From Methylocystaceae bacterium (lineage in GTDB: Bacteria; Pseudomonadota; Alphaproteobacteria; Rhizobiales; Beijerinckiaceae): a stretch of DNA of 64,000 nt. A model generated the notes under the pieces. That model ran no database searches. It had not been told where the DNA came from and saw only the letters and a program-made list of their open reading frames with translations. The position numbers and the translations under genes were made by a program. The number at the start of each line of letters is the position of its first letter. Within the stretch, counting starts at the first letter, position 1. Of the stretch, positions 21,737 to 31,274 are shown one piece after another. The stretch covers positions 57,404 through 121,403 of the forward strand of contig WSXZ01000015.1 of NCBI GenBank assembly GCA_009773555.1. The letters run 5' to 3'.

Positions 21737-21929
21737 GTCCTCAGGGTTCCCTCGCTCCCCACTCTTTATTGGTTGCGGACTGTTGACGTCGCCGCTGTGG
21801 TGGGCGTTTTGCACAAAATGAGCGCTCAACCGTAGAGACCGCGCCGCTCTTGCGCAATAGCGGCGATGCGCCGCAGTTCGCGGGCAAGCGCGACAACGTG
21901 CTTGGGGATTGGCCGTTAGAGCGCTTCCC

Positions 21930-22028
21930 GATCACATGAAATCATGTGATCGATAAGGAAACGCTCAAGATCAAAGTATTGGGGCAGGTTCTCATCGAAA
22001 AAGTCTGTCAACTTTTTCGGAACCTGCT
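21930..22028. repeat. Double-palindrome intergenic repeat
   Basis: gatcacatga-aa-tcatgtgatc followed by caggttc...gaaaaagt-ctgtca-actttttc..gaacctg. Confidence 0.8.
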
Positions 22029-22409
22029 CTAGTCGCCGCGGTAGACGCAGCCCTCGAAACAGCTGTCGCGAAAGACGCCAACTTCGGCAAGACCCGGCAA
22101 TGTCGGCGAGAGGTCGCGCCAGATGTAGGCGCAGAGATTTTCGAGCGTCGGCTTCCCGAGGCCTTCGAGGTCGTTGAGAAACGAGTGATCGAGGCGTTCA
22201 CGCAGCTCCGCGAGCCTACGGCCAAGCTTGCCGAGGTCCATCACCCATTGCTCTTCGAGGCTGGGCGCGCCGCGCAGGGTCACGCGCACGCGAAAGGAGT
22301 GGCCATGCAGATTGCGGTATTTGCCGCCCTCTGGCGCCTCCGGATCATAGAGCGCGTGCGCCGCCTCGAAATAAAACTCCCGAAAGACCTCGAAACTCGA
22401 CACCGTCAC
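22029..22409 (-). CDS. queD: 6-carboxytetrahydropterin synthase
   Basis: FEAAHALYDPE..KYRNLHGHSFRVRVTL, LDHSFLND. Confidence 0.92.
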   Translation of the reverse strand: MTVSSFEVFREFYFEAAHALYDPEAPEGGKYRNLHGHSFRVRVTLRGAPSLEEQWVMDLGKLGRRLAELRERLDHSFLNDLEGLGKPTLENLCAYIWRDLSPTLPGLAEVGVFRDSCFEGCVYRGD

Positions 22410-23038
22410 TTCACCCCGATCGCCTTGTGGGTTTGCAAAGACAGACGCCAGCGCGGATGCGCCAGGCAGTAGCTGACCGCGGCCTCCGTATTGCGCGAAA
22501 CCTCCGGCCCGTCCATGGGCTGCAGCAGAAAATGCGCGAAGTCGAGCCGCTCATAGGCGGCCGGATCGACCCCCTTCTGGGGGAAGACCAGCTTCAATTC
22601 CGCGCCGCTCGTCTGGGTCAGCGGCGCGCCGCCCTTAGGCGACACGCAGATCCAGTCGATCCCAAAGATGACGGCCAGCGTGCCGTTCGTCTCGATGGCG
22701 ATCTCGAAGCCATGCCCGTGCAGCGCCGCGACCAAGGCCTCATCGATCTGCAGCATCGGCTCGCCGCCGGTCAGCACCGTGAAGCGTCGTTCGCGGCCCT
22801 CTCCCCACAGCGTCGCCAAATGGCCGGCAAGCGCCGCGGCGTCGGCGAACTTTCCCCCGCCCTCGCCCTCGAAGCCGACGAAATCCGTGTCGCAGAACTG
22901 GCACTGCGCGGCGGCGCGGTCCGCTTCGCGCCCGCTCCACAGATTGCAGCCCGCGAAGCGGCAAAAGACCGCGGCGCGGCCCGCGTTGACGCCTTCGCCT
23001 TGCAGGGTTTTGAAGGCTTCCTTGACGATGTAGGCCAT
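22406..23038 (-). CDS. queE: 7-carboxy-7-deazaguanine synthase
   Basis: KEAFKTLQGEGVNAGRAAVFCRFAGCNLW...CQFCDTDF; coupled to queD. Confidence 0.92.
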   Translation of the reverse strand: MAYIVKEAFKTLQGEGVNAGRAAVFCRFAGCNLWSGREADRAAAQCQFCDTDFVGFEGEGGGKFADAAALAGHLATLWGEGRERRFTVLTGGEPMLQIDEALVAALHGHGFEIAIETNGTLAVIFGIDWICVSPKGGAPLTQTSGAELKLVFPQKGVDPAAYERLDFAHFLLQPMDGPEVSRNTEAAVSYCLAHPRWRLSLQTHKAIGVK

Positions 23039-23050
23039 TTGCCCGCTCTA

Positions 23051-23095
23051 GATCACGCTGCATGGGCGAAATCGCCCACATGCAGTAACGTGATC
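23051..23095. repeat. Long imperfect intergenic palindrome
   Basis: gatcacgctgcatgggcgaaatcgcccacatgcagtaacgtgatc. Confidence 0.75.
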
Positions 23096-23179
23096 GATCT
23101 CAAAGTTCTAGAGCGCGCCTTACGCGAAAGGCCGGCATCCCCTTTTTCGCAGCGCGGACGCAGCAGGCGAGGCCGCCTC

Positions 23180-23557
23180 TTACCCGTTCTTGGGAAGCTC
23201 CTTGTCCTTACCGTCAGGTTCGGGCGCGGGCTGCGGGCGCGGGTCGAGGCTGCGGATATAGGAGACGATGTCGTCGATCTCCTTGCGCGACAGATGCATG
23301 TCGGGCATCGGCGGATGCGGATCCATCAGGAAATGGCCAAGCTTCTTCCTGTCGGTTCGGCGCTGGGAGATATCGAAGAAGGACGGCGCGTCGGCCGAGG
23401 CGCTGGTCTGATCCGACGTCACCACATGGCAGGACGCACACCATCGCTTCGCGACGATCGCGCCGCGATGGGCGTCTCCCGCCGCGAGCGCCAAATTTGC
23501 GAAAGCGGCGCTTGCGCCGACGAGAGCCATTGCGAGCGTAAGGCGTCGAAGCTGCAT
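23180..23557 (-). CDS. Exported c-type cytochrome
   Basis: Signal peptide MQLRRLTLAMALVGASAAFANLALA; CASCH heme motif; distal MPDMHLSR. Confidence 0.88.
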   Translation of the reverse strand: MQLRRLTLAMALVGASAAFANLALAAGDAHRGAIVAKRWCASCHVVTSDQTSASADAPSFFDISQRRTDRKKLGHFLMDPHPPMPDMHLSRKEIDDIVSYIRSLDPRPQPAPEPDGKDKELPKNG

Positions 23558-23950
23558 GTGGTTTTCCTTAAGCGGGAGCCGTCGATTCGCTTCGCATGAA
23601 AGCACAAGCGCGGCCCGCTGGGTATCGGCGCATCTCATGCGAGCTTGCGTCAGGACGACGCGTGGCCTCGAGCCGCTGCTGCATTTTTGCAACAGACATG
23701 TGTTCTGATTGCAACAGTACGGCGGATTAACATCTTGCCCACGATTGTCGCTGCGGCAGCCCCTTTTCAGACACAAAAGCTGAGCTAAGGTGATCGGGTC
23801 ACAAGCTCATTCGAGATGCGGAGACAGGCGCCGAAAGATTTCCCTTTCGGCCGCAGGTTCCTTCTTTCCCTCTCGCTGATCAGCGGTGACGGCTGGCGTA
23901 TGGCCTTGCAGACGTCGGGCGTCTTCTGGATTGAGGAAAGTCGGAACATT

Positions 23951-24838
23951 ATGGTCGGAAGCGTTCATACGGGCGTGATTTCAGCCTTTAGGCGCAGGAA
24001 TCGCGCGGCATTGCCGATCTGCCTTTTCACGATGAGCCTGGGCATGCTGGTGACGGCTTTTGTCGCGCCGGCGCCCGCTCTTGACGCGCCTCGAACCACC
24101 GCGAGGGCCGAGGCGCAACCTCTGCCGATGTTCAAGGATCCGCGCGAGGCTCTGCGCGCCGGAGTCGAAAGCTACCATGCCGGCGACGCCGCGACCTCGG
24201 TGACGGCGCTACGCTATGCCGCAGAAGGCGGCGAGCCGCTGGCGAAGTGGAAGCTTGGCAGGATGTACGCCGAAGGCGACGGCGTCATTCGCGACGACGC
24301 CAAGGCGTACGAATATTTCGCGCAGATCGTAGATCACTACGCCGACGACGAGCCCGATCCGCGCGAGCGGTCGATGGCGGCGAGCGCCTTCGTCGCCGTG
24401 GGCGTTTATCTGCGTGACGGCGTTCCAAGCGCGAAGATCAAGCCCGATCTCGATCGCGCATTCGATCTGTTCCGGTATGCGGCGACCTATTTCCGCAACG
24501 CCGACGCGCAATACAATCTGGCGCGCATGTATCTCGAAGGAGCCGGCGTGAAGAAGAACGTCCGCCAGGGCGTGAATTGGCTGGAGCTCGCGGCGCGCAA
24601 GGGCCACCCGCAGGCGCAGGCGATGCTCGGCCGGATGATGTTCACCGGCGAGGCGAGCGGCGAGCCGGAGCGTGCGCGCGGACTCATGTATCTCACGCTG
24701 GCGCGCGACGCTGCGGGCGGCGCCACTCGCGACCAATGGATCACGGATTTGCATGCCGAAGCGCTGAATTCCGCAAGCGACGCCGACCGTAGTGCGGCCG
24801 TCACCATGCTCGAAGGCTATCTGCGCGAACGCAACTGA
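23951..24838 (+). CDS. exoR: ExoR-like Sel1-repeat exopolysaccharide regulator
   Basis: ALRAGVESYHAGDAATSVTALRYAAEGGEPLAKWKLGRMYAEGDGV...AYEYFAQIVDHY, DAQYNLARMYLEGAGV. Confidence 0.8.
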   Translation: MVGSVHTGVISAFRRRNRAALPICLFTMSLGMLVTAFVAPAPALDAPRTTARAEAQPLPMFKDPREALRAGVESYHAGDAATSVTALRYAAEGGEPLAKWKLGRMYAEGDGVIRDDAKAYEYFAQIVDHYADDEPDPRERSMAASAFVAVGVYLRDGVPSAKIKPDLDRAFDLFRYAATYFRNADAQYNLARMYLEGAGVKKNVRQGVNWLELAARKGHPQAQAMLGRMMFTGEASGEPERARGLMYLTLARDAAGGATRDQWITDLHAEALNSASDADRSAAVTMLEGYLRERN

Positions 24839-24848
24839 CGTTCAGATT

Positions 24849-25736
24849 TCAACCGGCTTGGGCCGCAGCGCCCTTGAACTTCACCGGAATGCTCAAGAAG
24901 CGCGCGCCATCGCCGCGCGGCGGCGGAAACTTGCCGGCGCGAATGTTGACCTGAATTGAGGGGAGCAGCAGCCGCGGCGCGGCAAGCTCCTTGTCCCGCT
25001 TCTGTCGCCCGGCGACAAATTCCTCTTCACTGACGCCGTCCTTGATCTGCACGTTCTTGGCGCGCTGCTCGGCCACCGTGGTCTCCCACGCATAGGCGTC
25101 TCGACCCGGCGCTTTGTAGTCGTGGCACATGAAGAGCCGCGTCTGCGGGGCCAGCGAAAGAATGCGGCGGATCGATTGGTAAAGCGCATGCGCGTCGCCG
25201 CCGGGGAAATCCGCGCGCGCCGTCCCATAGTCGGGCATGAACAGCGTGTCGCCGACAAACACCGCATCGCCGATCTTATAGGCGATGTCGGCCGGCGTGT
25301 GGCCGGGCGTGTAGATCGTTTCGCCCTCAAGTTCGCCGATGTTGAACCGCTCGCCGTCCTTGAAGAGATGGTCGAAGCAGCCGCCGTCAGCCGTTACGTC
25401 CTCAGCCCCGAACACCGGCTTGAAGATCGCCTGGACCTTGTCGATGTGTTCGCCGATGCCGATCTTCGCGCCGGTCGCCGCCTTGACGATTTGGGCGGCG
25501 GAGAGATGGTCGGCGTGCGCATGAGTTTCGAGAACCCAATCGATTTTTAATCCTTCCCGCGCCGCCTCGGCGAGGATGGCGTCGATTGAATGCGAATCGG
25601 CGACGCCGCTCGCCGGATCATAATCGAGCACGGGATCGACGATCGCCGCGCGCTTCGTGGCGGGGTCGCTGACGATATAGGTGATCGTGTTGGTGGGCTC
25701 GTCAAAGAAGGCCCTCACGGGCGGCGCCTGCGGCAT
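24849..25736 (-). CDS. MBL-fold persulfide dioxygenase/Blh-like hydrolase
   Basis: THAHADHLSAAQ, YTPGHTPADIAY, VGDTLFMPDYGTARADFPGGD typical of Blh/ETHE1-like MBL proteins. Confidence 0.85.
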   Translation of the reverse strand: MPQAPPVRAFFDEPTNTITYIVSDPATKRAAIVDPVLDYDPASGVADSHSIDAILAEAAREGLKIDWVLETHAHADHLSAAQIVKAATGAKIGIGEHIDKVQAIFKPVFGAEDVTADGGCFDHLFKDGERFNIGELEGETIYTPGHTPADIAYKIGDAVFVGDTLFMPDYGTARADFPGGDAHALYQSIRRILSLAPQTRLFMCHDYKAPGRDAYAWETTVAEQRAKNVQIKDGVSEEEFVAGRQKRDKELAAPRLLLPSIQVNIRAGKFPPPRGDGARFLSIPVKFKGAAAQAG

Positions 25737-25826
25737 CGATCTCTCCTTCATTGCAGCGCTCAAGCGCTTCTCTTCGTTGGCGCTTTCGCCTTTTCCTGCT
25801 TGCGCCGTCAGATATATGCGCTATAG

Positions 25827-25850
25827 CTAAATAAGCAATAGCTAATATTA
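25827..25850. promoter_or_regulatory. Putative BigR/SqrR-type operator between blh-like and tauE-like genes
   Basis: CTAAATAAGCAATAGCTAATATTA; 20/24 identical to reverse complement of 36152-36175. Confidence 0.6.
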
Positions 25851-25864
25851 TACGAAGGAGCGAC

Positions 25865-26680
25865 ATGCTGACGGCTCTTCCTCTGGACGCCGTGCTTGGT
25901 CTGATTTCCGGCGGACTCGTCGGCTTTACGCTGGCGCTCGTCGGCGGCGGCGGCTCGGTGCTGGCCGTGCCGCTTCTCGTCTATCTTGTCGGCGTGCCCA
26001 ATCCACATATCGCGATCGGCTCAAGCGCCGCGGCCGTCGCCGTCAACGCCCTGATGAGTCTCGCCAATCATGCGCGCGCACGGACCATTAAATGGCGCTG
26101 CGCCTCTGTCTTCGCAGTGTTCGGGGTTGTTGGCGCATTCGGCGGATCGACGCTCGGCAAGATCATCGACGGCGAGAAGCTGCTCGCGCTGTTCGCGCTG
26201 CTGATGGTCGTCGTATCCTATCTGATGCTGCGGCGCCGGGGCGCGCTCGGCTATCCGGCAGTCAGGCTCAACCGCGAGAATTTCCCCCGTCTCGTCGGCG
26301 CCGGCGCCACGGCCGGCGCGCTTTCGGGCTTCTTCGGCATCGGCGGCGGCTTCCTGATCGTGCCGGGGCTGATGTTTGCATCCGACATGCCGATCCTGAA
26401 CGCCATCGGCTCGTCGCTCGTCGCCGTCGCCGCCTTCGCGGTGACGACCGCCGCCAACTACGCCTTTTCGGACCTCGTGGACTGGGAGCTTGCCGGGACG
26501 CTCGTGCTCGGCGGCGCGTTTGGCGGGCTGATTGGCGCCGCGGCGGCGCGACATCTGTCGAAGATGCGCGGCGCGCTCAGCGCCGTCTTCGCGACGGTCA
26601 TCTTCGCGGTGGCGCTTTATGTGCTCTGGCGCAGCGGCGGCGCGCTCGGACTACTCGATCACGCGGCGAAATCGGCGTAG
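25865..26680 (+). CDS. TauE/SafE family sulfite/anion exporter
   Basis: Multi-TM, LVGGGGSVLAVPLLVYLVGVPNPHIAIGSSAAAVAVNA...GFFGIGGGFLIVPGL. Confidence 0.9.
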   Translation: MLTALPLDAVLGLISGGLVGFTLALVGGGGSVLAVPLLVYLVGVPNPHIAIGSSAAAVAVNALMSLANHARARTIKWRCASVFAVFGVVGAFGGSTLGKIIDGEKLLALFALLMVVVSYLMLRRRGALGYPAVRLNRENFPRLVGAGATAGALSGFFGIGGGFLIVPGLMFASDMPILNAIGSSLVAVAAFAVTTAANYAFSDLVDWELAGTLVLGGAFGGLIGAAAARHLSKMRGALSAVFATVIFAVALYVLWRSGGALGLLDHAAKSA

Positions 26681-27465
26681 ATCGCGACGTGATCGGAAGG
26701 TTTCTCGCCGGCCCGCATCGATTTGACGATCTCCACCCGCGCCAGCCGATCAGAAGCTTGCGGCGAGAGCAGAAGATGATCGATGCGAAGCCCCTTGTTC
26801 TTCTGCCAGGCGCCGGCCTGATAATCCCAAAATGTATAGAGCCCGCCTTCGTCGGACGTCGCCCGAAGCGCGTCGGCATAGCCGAGATTGACCAGGCGCT
26901 GATAGGCGGCGCGGGTCTGCGGCAGGAATAATGCGTCGCCGAGCCACGCGGACGCCTCATAGACGTCGCGCGGTTCCGGGATGACATTGTAGTCGCCGGC
27001 GAGCACCGTCGGCTCTTCGAGGCGAAGCAGCGCCTCCGCATGGCGCGTCAGCGTCTCCATGAAGGCGAGCTTGTAGAAATATTTCTGCGTGTGCGGCGGA
27101 TTGCCGTTTGGCGCATAGATCGAGGCGACGCGCATGACGCCGCCGGCGCCGTCGGCGATGACCGCCTCAATGTAGCGCGACTGCGCCTCGCCGTCGAAGC
27201 CCGGCAGACCGAGAGTGACGTCCTGAAGCGGCGATTTGGATAGGATCGCGACGCCGTTGAATCCCTTCTGCCCGTGGACAGCGACGTTATATCCGGCGTC
27301 TTCGATTTCGAGTCGCGGAAAAACGTGATCCTCGCACTTCGTTTCCTGCAGGCAGAGCGCGTCCGGCGCGGCCTCGCGTAGAAAGGCGAGAAGCGGCGCG
27401 AGGCGCTGCCTGACAGAATTGACGTTCCAAGTCGCGATGCGCACCGTCGGCTCCCAACGCCGCAC
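26659..27465 (-). CDS. xth: Exodeoxyribonuclease III
   Basis: RIATWNVNSVRQRL, CLQETKCED, NGVAILSK, GDYNVIPEPRDVY, RIDHLLLS; true start may be GTG at 27444. Confidence 0.92.
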   Translation of the reverse strand: MRRWEPTVRIATWNVNSVRQRLAPLLAFLREAAPDALCLQETKCEDHVFPRLEIEDAGYNVAVHGQKGFNGVAILSKSPLQDVTLGLPGFDGEAQSRYIEAVIADGAGGVMRVASIYAPNGNPPHTQKYFYKLAFMETLTRHAEALLRLEEPTVLAGDYNVIPEPRDVYEASAWLGDALFLPQTRAAYQRLVNLGYADALRATSDEGGLYTFWDYQAGAWQKNKGLRIDHLLLSPQASDRLARVEIVKSMRAGEKPSDHVAIYADFAA

Positions 27466-27471
27466 GCGCTA

Positions 27472-27985
27472 GTCGAGGCGATAGGCAGCGTGGCAGGCGT
27501 TGCAGGCTTGCACGACTTGCGACAGTTCGGCAAGCGCGGGCCGCATGTCGCCGCCGGGCCCGATCTTGGACGCCTCCTGCGCGAATTTGCTTGCCTGCTC
27601 ATGCATCGTCAAACCAAGCGCGCGCATTTCGTCGGGCATGTGATGCGCCATCATCGCCGGCATATCGCCGAGTTCGCCGCTCTTGGCGTTCGGCTTGCAC
27701 GCCGCCGCGCCGGACGACGCCATGCGCGCCGTCGCCCTTGCCCAAGGCCGCCAGGATCTCGGCGACCGCCTCGGCATGTCCCCGCATATTGGCAAGCATA
27801 TGCGCGCGCATCGGCGCCGGAAGGTCGACCTCCTGGCGCGTGTCGCTCATCTTCGGCGACATTTTCATATGCTCCATGTTCATCTGCTTCATATGCCCGC
27901 CGTGATCGTCTGTATCGTCGCCCGCGATAGCGGCGGCGGCGAACAACGAGAGCCCGCATGCCGCGGCAAAGAAAAATCGTCCCAT
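27472..27985 (-). pseudogene. Cytochrome c'-like protein, frameshifted near 27727
   Basis: Signal peptide and N-half in 27599-27985 ORF; C-half with CNACHAAYR heme motif in 27469-27795 ORF. Confidence 0.75.
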
Positions 27986-28055
27986 TCTGGCCTCCCCCTT
28001 CGTGTGACAACAGCGAGCGTAGCGCGCCAGGCGCCGCCGCGCGCGGGACGAATCG

Positions 28056-29582
28056 TCACGGCCGCGCGTCGGCGGGCAGAGCGATGATTTGGCCCTGCCG
28101 CAGCTTCTTGCGATTCAGCGTCGGATTGGCGGCGGCGATGTCGCGCCAGCGCTTTTCGTCGCCATAGAGTCGCTTGGCGATCGCGCGCAGCGTGTCGCCG
28201 CGGCGCACCGTATAGGTCTTCTGCACCGCGGCCGAGGCTGAAGCGCTTTGCGTCGCTTTAGGCGTCCCCTGAACGGCCGTGGCGACAGGAATGGATGGCT
28301 GGGATGGCGCGGCCGGCTTCGCCTCGACGACGACGAACTCGCCGCGCAACATGCCCATCCAGCAGCTCCAGGGAATGACGCCGGTCTTCTCCGGCGTGAA
28401 TTCGATCGTCTGCCGTCCCGGCTTGACGTCGAATTCGAGCGTGAAGCGGGTGGGCGTAAAGCCAAGGCCATTGGCCTCCATTTCGATGGTCTGAGTCTTC
28501 GGCGCGGCCGAATCCTGCAGTGGTTGGGCGAACTCAGGCGCCGGGCTTCGCCAGCCCGTCATCAGCGACGCGAGATCGGCTCCGGAGCCTGTGAGGATCA
28601 ATCCGCGATTGATCATCACCGCGCCAAGCGCCACGACAATCACGCCCGACGCGGTCAGCAGACGATGCGTCACGGCGCCCGAGAGCACTGTCGTCAGCGC
28701 GCCGAAGGCCAGCATCACCGGCAAAGTTCCAAGGCCGAAGACGAAGAGCGTCTTCGCGCCTTCAACGGGGCTGCCGGTCCCGGCCGCCATCACATACATC
28801 GCCTGCAACGGTCCGCAGGCGATCATCAGACCGTTGAGAAGACCGATCACGAACGGTCGATGGCGCGCGCCGCCGGCCTCGCGGTTCACCCAGTTCTGCA
28901 GCGGCCGAGGCAGTCCGAGCCGAAAGCGGCGCAGCGGCGCGAACAGGCCAAGCATATTGAGCCCGAAGATGAGCAGGAAAGCGCCCGCCGCGACTCCGGC
29001 GACGCCACGCAGCATCGGCGTGAAAGCGATGAAGGCGCCGAGCCAGCCGAAGGCGGCGCCGATCGTTGTGTAGGACAGCGTCTTTCCGGCGCCATAGGAG
29101 AGGTGCGAGACGAAGGATGAGCGTCCCGCCCGCGCGTCGGCCGCCGCATAACTCACGACAAAAGCGCCGCACATGCCCACGCAGTGGAAGCCTGTCAGGA
29201 GCCCCAACAGAAACAAGAGGCCGAGACTCATATGCTGAGCGATGTCCGGCTCGCCTTCGGCGCTGATCCAGCGCGTATCGAACAGAATTAAGGCGGCGAG
29301 TCCGGCAAGCGCGGCGACGATGATCGCCAGTCTGATGAAGGGCGAACGCCGGCGCTGCGCCTCTTCCGTCAGAACGACGCGATAGCCGTTCTGCTCGACG
29401 CTGTTGCGAATCGCGCTGAAATTGGTCGCATCAGCGTCATAGTCGACGACGACCGTCTCGGTCGGATAGCTCGCCGAAACGCTGCGCACGCCGGCGAGCT
29501 TTCTGACCGCCGCCTCGATGACATGCTCGCAGCCGTGGCAATGCATGCCGCGGGCGTGAAAGGTGATCGCCGTTTCATTCAT
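28056..29582 (-). CDS. Multidomain membrane protein: HMA + SafE/DsbD-like 6-TM + cupredoxin-like + LysM
   Basis: GMHCHGCEHVIEAAV; LLTGFHCVGMCGAFVVSYA; FTLEFDVKPGRQTIEFTPEKTGVIPWSCWMGMLRGEFVV; TYTVRRGDTLRAIAKRLYGDEKRWRDIAAANPTLNRKKLRQGQIIALP. Confidence 0.88.
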   Translation of the reverse strand: MNETAITFHARGMHCHGCEHVIEAAVRKLAGVRSVSASYPTETVVVDYDADATNFSAIRNSVEQNGYRVVLTEEAQRRRSPFIRLAIIVAALAGLAALILFDTRWISAEGEPDIAQHMSLGLLFLLGLLTGFHCVGMCGAFVVSYAAADARAGRSSFVSHLSYGAGKTLSYTTIGAAFGWLGAFIAFTPMLRGVAGVAAGAFLLIFGLNMLGLFAPLRRFRLGLPRPLQNWVNREAGGARHRPFVIGLLNGLMIACGPLQAMYVMAAGTGSPVEGAKTLFVFGLGTLPVMLAFGALTTVLSGAVTHRLLTASGVIVVALGAVMINRGLILTGSGADLASLMTGWRSPAPEFAQPLQDSAAPKTQTIEMEANGLGFTPTRFTLEFDVKPGRQTIEFTPEKTGVIPWSCWMGMLRGEFVVVEAKPAAPSQPSIPVATAVQGTPKATQSASASAAVQKTYTVRRGDTLRAIAKRLYGDEKRWRDIAAANPTLNRKKLRQGQIIALPADARP

Positions 29583-29722
29583 CTAAGGTTTAACGCCTCG
29601 CCGCGCAGCATCGGACCACGACCGACGCTCCGGCGTCGGCCGCACTGCTCATTCCATCTCCGCGCCGTGGCCTGTGCGAGACGGAATTCCTTACAAAGTT
29701 ACTTGCCGAGTTACTTGCCGAA

Positions 29723-29908
29723 TTACTTGCCGAGCGTATCCATGCCCAGGAGCTTATAAGCGGGGCAGAAGTTGACGAAGGCCGTGGTCAGCGGAATGAG
29801 CCCGACGAGTCCCCATAGCGACTGCGGACCGATGAAGACGAGGCTGAGCAACAGGAGTCCGGCGACGATGCGGATGATCCGATCGGTCCTTCCGATATTG
29901 GCTACCAT
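29723..29908 (-). CDS. DUF2892 (YgaP-like) membrane protein
   Basis: MVANIGRTDRIIRIVAGLLLLSLVF..WGLVGLIPLTTAFVNFCPAYKLLG. Confidence 0.9.
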   Translation of the reverse strand: MVANIGRTDRIIRIVAGLLLLSLVFIGPQSLWGLVGLIPLTTAFVNFCPAYKLLGMDTLGK

Positions 29909-30001
29909 GACTAATCTCCTTTTTCCCGCGGCGATCGTAATGTCAGGCTATCGCCTCGCATGAGATCGCACAGCGACTAAGTCTCGCTTGAGGCGCGGCT
30001 G

Positions 30002-30103
30002 CTATTTCTGCCTGTCGTCGTCGTCGAGCTCGAGCCACATGGCGTTGAGAATGGCGAAGGCGCAGGCGAGCCCAAGCCCCAATATCCAGGAAAAATACCA
30101 CAT
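30002..30103 (-). CDS. cydX: Cytochrome bd small subunit CydX (33 aa; only seen as tail of a longer ORF in track)
   Basis: MWYFSWILGLGLACAFAILNAMWLELDDDDRQK; downstream of cydB. Confidence 0.9.
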   Translation of the reverse strand: MWYFSWILGLGLACAFAILNAMWLELDDDDRQK

Positions 30104-30120
30104 CGCACGCTTTCTCCCGC

Positions 30121-31260
30121 TCAATAATAATAGTCGTCGCCGCGACGGATCGCCGCCTCGGTCACTGCGCCGCGCAGCACGTAGTAGACCCAACTGGTGT
30201 AGGCTAGGACGATCGGTAGAAAGACGATCACCGCGATGAGCATGAGCGAGAGCGTCGCTTTGCTCGACGACGCGTCCCAAACCGTCAGGCTCTGGTTTGG
30301 ATGAGTCGATGACGGCAGCAGGAAGGGGAACATGCTGAAGCCCGCCATCGCCGCGACGCCGGCAACCGACAGGCTGCTCGCGAGAAGCGCGAGTCTTTTC
30401 GCCGACAAGGCGAAGGCGAGGGCGGCGACGAGCGCGCCCGCATAGGCGGCGGCGGGCGCCGCGATCATCCAGGAATAGGCGCGGTAATTGTCGAGCCAGG
30501 CGCCGGCCTCCCGCGTCACCGTCTTCGACAATGGATTGGACGGCCCTGCGTGGTCGATGACGCCGACGATCCGAAAACCTTCAACGCCAAGCATCGTCCA
30601 CAATCCAGCGGCCGAAATGAGCAGAACAAGCAGGATCGCGGCGAGCGCGCCATATCGCCGGGCGCGGACGGCGACGTCGCCCTCGCTCTTGACGCTGAGC
30701 CAGGCGGCGCCCTGCATTGCAAGCATCGTCACGCTGACGAGTCCGCAGAGCAAACCGAAGGGATTGAGGAGGCCGAGAAGGCCGCCCTCATAGGTCGCGC
30801 GCAGCGTCTGATCGAAATGAAAGGGAACGCCCTGCAGAAGATTGCCGAAGGCGACGCCGAAGATCAGCGCGGGGACAAATCCCGAAACGAAGAACAGCCA
30901 GTCCCAGGTCTCGCGCCAGCCGCGGTCTTCCCTCTTGCCGCGAAAGACGATGGCGACCGGCCGCAGGATGAAGCCGATGAGGACAAGCAGCATCGCGAGA
31001 TAAAACCCGGAGAAGGACACAGCATAGAGCGGCGGCCAAGCGGCGAAAACGGCGCCGCCTCCGAGAATGAACCAGACTTGATTGCCCTCCCAGACGGGTC
31101 CGATCGCGTTCAGCGTCACACGCCGCTGCGCGTCGTTGCGGGCGATGAAGGGATGCAGCATGGCGACGCCGATATCGAAACCATCGAGGACGGCGAAACC
31201 CGCGAGCAGGACGCCAAGCAGCGCCCACCAGATGAGACGAAGCGTCATATAGTCGAACAT
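30121..31260 (-). CDS. cydB: Cytochrome bd ubiquinol oxidase subunit II
   Basis: IWWALLGVLLAGFAVLDGFDIGVAMLHPF, GPVWEGNQVWFILGGGAVFAAWP. Confidence 0.95.
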   Translation of the reverse strand: MFDYMTLRLIWWALLGVLLAGFAVLDGFDIGVAMLHPFIARNDAQRRVTLNAIGPVWEGNQVWFILGGGAVFAAWPPLYAVSFSGFYLAMLLVLIGFILRPVAIVFRGKREDRGWRETWDWLFFVSGFVPALIFGVAFGNLLQGVPFHFDQTLRATYEGGLLGLLNPFGLLCGLVSVTMLAMQGAAWLSVKSEGDVAVRARRYGALAAILLVLLISAAGLWTMLGVEGFRIVGVIDHAGPSNPLSKTVTREAGAWLDNYRAYSWMIAAPAAAYAGALVAALAFALSAKRLALLASSLSVAGVAAMAGFSMFPFLLPSSTHPNQSLTVWDASSSKATLSLMLIAVIVFLPIVLAYTSWVYYVLRGAVTEAAIRRGDDYYY

Positions 31261-31274
31261 CGCTTTCGCCTTTC

